Positions 5,220-7,166 of a stretch of 7,166 nucleotides of DNA are shown here, piece after piece (within the stretch, counting starts at the first letter, position 1; each line of letters opens with the position of its first letter). This stretch comes from an uncultured Spirochaetales bacterium. GTDB lineage: Bacteria > Spirochaetota > Spirochaetia > Sphaerochaetales > Sphaerochaetaceae. The stretch covers positions 1 to 7,166 of the forward strand of contig CASEZU010000024.1 of assembly GCA_949292445.1 (NCBI GenBank), given 5' to 3'. The position numbers were made by a program, and so were the translations under genes. The notes under the pieces were generated by a model, which did no database searches, was not told the DNA's origin, and was given only the letters and a program-made list of their open reading frames with translations.

Positions 5220-6106
5220 AGGCAAAAGTCTATTTCACCCGCGAACTCACACCTGAGAAAGTCGTGGAGGCATATGAGAAGCTCGGCATACAGCTGCCAG
5301 GAAAAACAGCAGTGAAGATCCACTCGGGAGAAAGAGGCAACCAGAATTATCTCCGCCCGGAGTTCTGGCGCCCGATGGTCGAAGCGGTGCATGGCACAAT
5401 CGTCGAGTGCAATACGGCATACGGCGATGCGGCAGGAGGAGGTCGTGACAACACTGAATCACATCTGCAGCTGCTTAAGGACCATGGCTGGACGGAGTAT
5501 TTCGATGTCGATCTCATGGATGCGGAAGGCCCTGATGTGATCTGGCCTATGCCATATGGAAAAGTCCTGAAGGAAAACCATGTGGGTAAGAATATCCTCA
5601 ACTACAGTTCCATGCTTGTCCTCGCCCACTTCAAAGGCCATCCGATGGGAGGATACGGCGGAGCGCTGAAGCAGCTCTCCATCGGCTGTGCAAGCCGTGC
5701 CGGCAAGGCACTGATCCACTCGGCAGGCGTGACTGACGACAGATTCGAGACCTGGCAGAAGCATGCAAGCAGCGTGGTGTTCCCCGAAGCAATGGCCGAT
5801 GCGGCAGCAAGCGTCGTGAAGCATTTCGGAAAGAACATCGCCTTCATAAACGTGATGAAGAATCTCTCCGTCGACTGTGACTGCTGCGAGGTCGCCGAGG
5901 ATCCATGCATGAAGGATATAGGGATACTTTCCTCACTCGATCCTGTCGCCATCGACCAGGCATGTATCGATCTCGTGATGAACTCAGACGATCCGGGAAA
6001 GGAGCACTTCATGGAGAGAGTGAACAGCCGCAACGGAATACACACCATCGAAGCCGCGGCAGAGCTGGGGATCGGAACAAGAGAATACGAGCTGATAGAA
6101 TTCTGA
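5216..6106 (+). CDS. DUF362 domain-containing protein without a ferredoxin module
   Basis: The protein has 296 residues. ATG overlaps the flavodoxin TGA (ATGA), with AAGGAGG 4 nt upstream. Hallmarks of the family in order are KVYFTRELTPEKV at the start, VKIHSGERGNQNYLRP (33-48), IVECNTAYG (62-70), LVLAHFKGHPMGGYGGALKQLSIGCASRAGK (134-164) and the Cys cluster VDCDCCEVAEDPC (219-231). After the cluster come IGILSSLDPVAIDQACIDLV and the TREYELIEF end. Many DUF362 proteins carry a two-cluster [4Fe-4S] ferredoxin segment after the GCASRAGK motif. Here that segment is absent, but Cys158, 221, 223, 224 and 231 could hold a metal or cluster. The molecular function of the family is not established. 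Co-transcription with a flavodoxin points to a redox role, which is inference. Confidence 0.9.
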   Translation: MKAKVYFTRELTPEKVVEAYEKLGIQLPGKTAVKIHSGERGNQNYLRPEFWRPMVEAVHGTIVECNTAYGDAAGGGRDNTESHLQLLKDHGWTEYFDVDLMDAEGPDVIWPMPYGKVLKENHVGKNILNYSSMLVLAHFKGHPMGGYGGALKQLSIGCASRAGKALIHSAGVTDDRFETWQKHASSVVFPEAMADAAASVVKHFGKNIAFINVMKNLSVDCDCCEVAEDPCMKDIGILSSLDPVAIDQACIDLVMNSDDPGKEHFMERVNSRNGIHTIEAAAELGIGTREYELIEF

Positions 6107-6113
6107 GATGCGG

Positions 6114-6134
6114 AGGCGGCCCTCCGGCCGCTTT
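6114..6134 (+). terminator. Rho-independent-type terminator after the DUF362 gene
   Basis: GCGGCC (6116-6121) pairs with GGCCGC (6126-6131) around CTCC, extended by a G-U and an A-U pair at the base. The hairpin begins 7 nt past the stop codon. The tail has only three T residues before C residues, so the terminator may be leaky. Confidence 0.55.
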
Positions 6135-6137
6135 CCC

Positions 6138-6146
6138 TGCTATGAT
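6138..6146 (+). promoter_or_regulatory. Extended -10 promoter of the UvrA-like gene
   Basis: TGC followed by TATGAT is a TGn-extended -10 with five of six matches. No -35 is visible, since the preceding DNA is the terminator stem; extended -10 promoters can work without one. Transcription should start near 6153. Confidence 0.5.
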
Positions 6147-6152
6147 TAATAT

Positions 6153-6287
6153 GGTAAGAGGCTCGCACAGAACCGAGTATGGCTGTGACGGAAACTGCCT
6201 CGGCAACCTGATAGAGATGACACCCTGAAAGCATCCCGTCAGCTGCGGCTACTGGAAAAAACGGCAGGAAAGTAATACATAGAGAAT
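6153..6287 (+). ncRNA. Structured 5' leader of the UvrA-like gene (possible regulatory RNA)
   Basis: Within the predicted leader, bases 6164-6190 can fold as a hairpin: CG-CACAG-(AA)-CC pairs with GG-CTGTG-(A)-CG around a six-base loop. GAGGC (6158-6162) can close this with GCCTC (6197-6201). Further down, TCCCGTC (6234-6240) is perfectly complementary to GACGGGA (6291-6297), just after the first ATG. The CCGTC within it can instead pair with GACGG (6187-6191). Mutually exclusive pairings near a start codon are typical of translational switches. It matches no riboswitch class I can name; resemblance to lysine or cyclic-di-GMP aptamers is only partial. Confidence 0.3.
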
Positions 6288-7166
6288 ATGGACGGGAAAG
6301 AAGCAATGCCTGACCACATAGTGGTGCATGGTGCCAGAGTACACAATCTGAAGAACATAGATGCCGAGATACCGCTGGGAAAACTCGTCGCCATAGCAGG
6401 TGTATCGGGATCAGGGAAATCATCACTGGCCCTTGGAACACTATATGCAGAGGGATCCAGAAGGTATCTGGAAGCTCTCTCAACCTATACGCGCCGCCGG
6501 CTCACGCAGGCAGCACAGGCAGACGTTGATGAGGTCCTTTACATTCCTGCCGCCCTTGCCCTGAGGCAGAGGCCGGGCGTACCGGGAATAAGAAGCACGT
6601 TCGGCACAGGCACCGAGCTGCTGAACATCCTCCGTCTTATGTTCTCACGCCTCGCAAGCCATCGCTGTCCAAATGGACACTACCTTGAACCGTCGCTGGA
6701 TGCAGCCAGAGGAAAAGCGCTTGTCTGCCCTGTCTGCGGTGCATCATTTTATGCTCCCTCTGCGGAGGATCTCTCGTTCAACAGCCAGGGAGCCTGCCGC
6801 AGCTGCAACGGGACAGGGATCATCAGGACTGTCGACAGGAACACTCTGGTTCCCGACGATTCCCTTACAATAGACCAGGGTGCGGTTGCTCCATGGAACT
6901 CCCTGATGTGGTCATTGATGACGGATGTATGCAGGGAAATGGGAGTGCGCACGGATGTTCCCTTCCGCGACCTGACGGACAAGGAGAAAGAGATTGTCTT
7001 CGACGGGCCTCCCGAAAAGAAGCATATAATCTATAAGGCGAAGAAGACCAACCAGGCAGGAGAACTGGATTTCACCTACTACAACGCTGTATATACTGTC
7101 GAGAATGCCCTTGCGAAGGTGAAGGACGAACAGGGAATGAAACGGGTGGAGAAGTTCCTCAAAGAG
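6288..7166 (+). CDS. UvrA-family ABC ATPase paralogue (UvrA2/DrrC-like), C-terminus beyond the right edge
   Basis: The 293 visible residues contain the UvrA N-terminus [15 protein letters not shown]. Walker A GVSGSGKS (38-45), [18 protein letters not shown] (53-70) and [21 protein letters not shown] (101-121) follow. Next is the first zinc module, with CPVC (147-150) and CRSC (170-173) flanking LSFNSQGA. In housekeeping UvrA a UvrB-binding domain of roughly 100 residues lies between the LRLLFAR segment and the zinc CxxC. Here only about 25 residues separate them. That loss is characteristic of UvrA2/DrrC-type proteins linked to DNA-damage tolerance or resistance to DNA-binding drugs rather than classical excision repair. 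ATG 6288 is the first after an in-frame TAA at 6273. ATG 6306, beginning MPDHIVVHG, is an equally likely start. Both have weak SD sites. Confidence 0.85.
   Translation, partial: MDGKEAMPDHIVVHGARVHNLKNIDAEIPLGKLVAIAGVSGSGKSSLALGTLYAEGSRRYLEALSTYTRRRLTQAAQADVDEVLYIPAALALRQRPGVPGIRSTFGTGTELLNILRLMFSRLASHRCPNGHYLEPSLDAARGKALVCPVCGASFYAPSAEDLSFNSQGACRSCNGTGIIRTVDRNTLVPDDSLTIDQGAVAPWNSLMWSLMTDVCREMGVRTDVPFRDLTDKEKEIVFDGPPEKKHIIYKAKKTNQAGELDFTYYNAVYTVENALAKVKDEQGMKRVEKFLKE

Noticed and set aside
6153..6240. Resemblance of the leader to lysine, cyclic-di-GMP-I or SAM riboswitches
   Set aside because: Only short fragments match (AGAGGC..GC and AGTAT for lysine; GCACAG and GACG for cyclic-di-GMP; GGCAACC for SAM). 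The remaining conserved helices and junctions are missing.
5602..6483. Long minus-strand open frame (293 codons) opposite the DUF362 and UvrA-like genes
   Set aside because: It is antisense to two recognised genes and crosses their terminator and promoter. Its product is low-complexity Ser/His/Cys-rich with no recognisable motif, as expected from the mirror of GC-richer coding DNA.
1..7166. CRISPR array, insertion sequence or rRNA
   Set aside because: No regularly spaced repeats, no transposase-like frame with terminal inverted repeats and no rRNA-like sequence were seen.

Overview
The window looks like part of a low-to-mid-GC Firmicutes (Bacillota) chromosome, perhaps Erysipelotrichia or Clostridia. 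This rests on strong purine-rich Shine-Dalgarno (SD) sites, frequent ATA, AGA and AGG codons, a tRNA gene with no encoded CCA, and the Firmicutes-like flavodoxin and DUF362 proteins. The lineage call is an inference and no genus can be named. TGA is used as a normal stop at the ends of several genes, so the standard bacterial code applies.

Left part (1-1646, minus strand): two consecutive genes for multi-spanning membrane proteins of unknown function, read leftwards. The downstream one runs off the left edge. The upstream one has an in-frame TGA 45 codons after a well-placed start. It is therefore either a gene broken by a nonsense change or a small ORF coupled to a 297-residue membrane protein.

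Middle part (about 1650-3850): an AT-rich stretch carries a two-gene plus-strand operon. It encodes a protein with an excisionase/MerR-like helix-turn-helix followed by a protein with an HNH nuclease fold and a large unassigned C-terminal half. The pair ends about 130 bp from the 3' end of a minus-strand tRNA-Thr(GGT) gene. The composition and tRNA proximity suggest acquired DNA, but no integrase or att repeat was seen. This pair is the best candidate here for an undescribed system.

Right part (4097-6134): a compact plus-strand operon of TetR-type regulator, short flavodoxin and DUF362 protein. The gap between the first two genes is 10 bp and the last two overlap by 4 bp. Its promoter region holds two TGAC-N5-GTCA sites 30 bp apart, one on the -35 element and one across the start of the transcript, which is a convincing autoregulation layout. 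The operon ends in a GC-rich hairpin. The likely job is a regulated flavin/redox function, with an unknown inducer.

Right edge (6141-7166): an extended -10 promoter and a leader of about 135-150 nt with competing pairings precede a UvrA-family ABC ATPase gene that runs off the edge. The visible part keeps Walker A and the first zinc module but lacks the UvrB-binding insertion, so it looks like a UvrA2/DrrC-type paralogue rather than the housekeeping UvrA.
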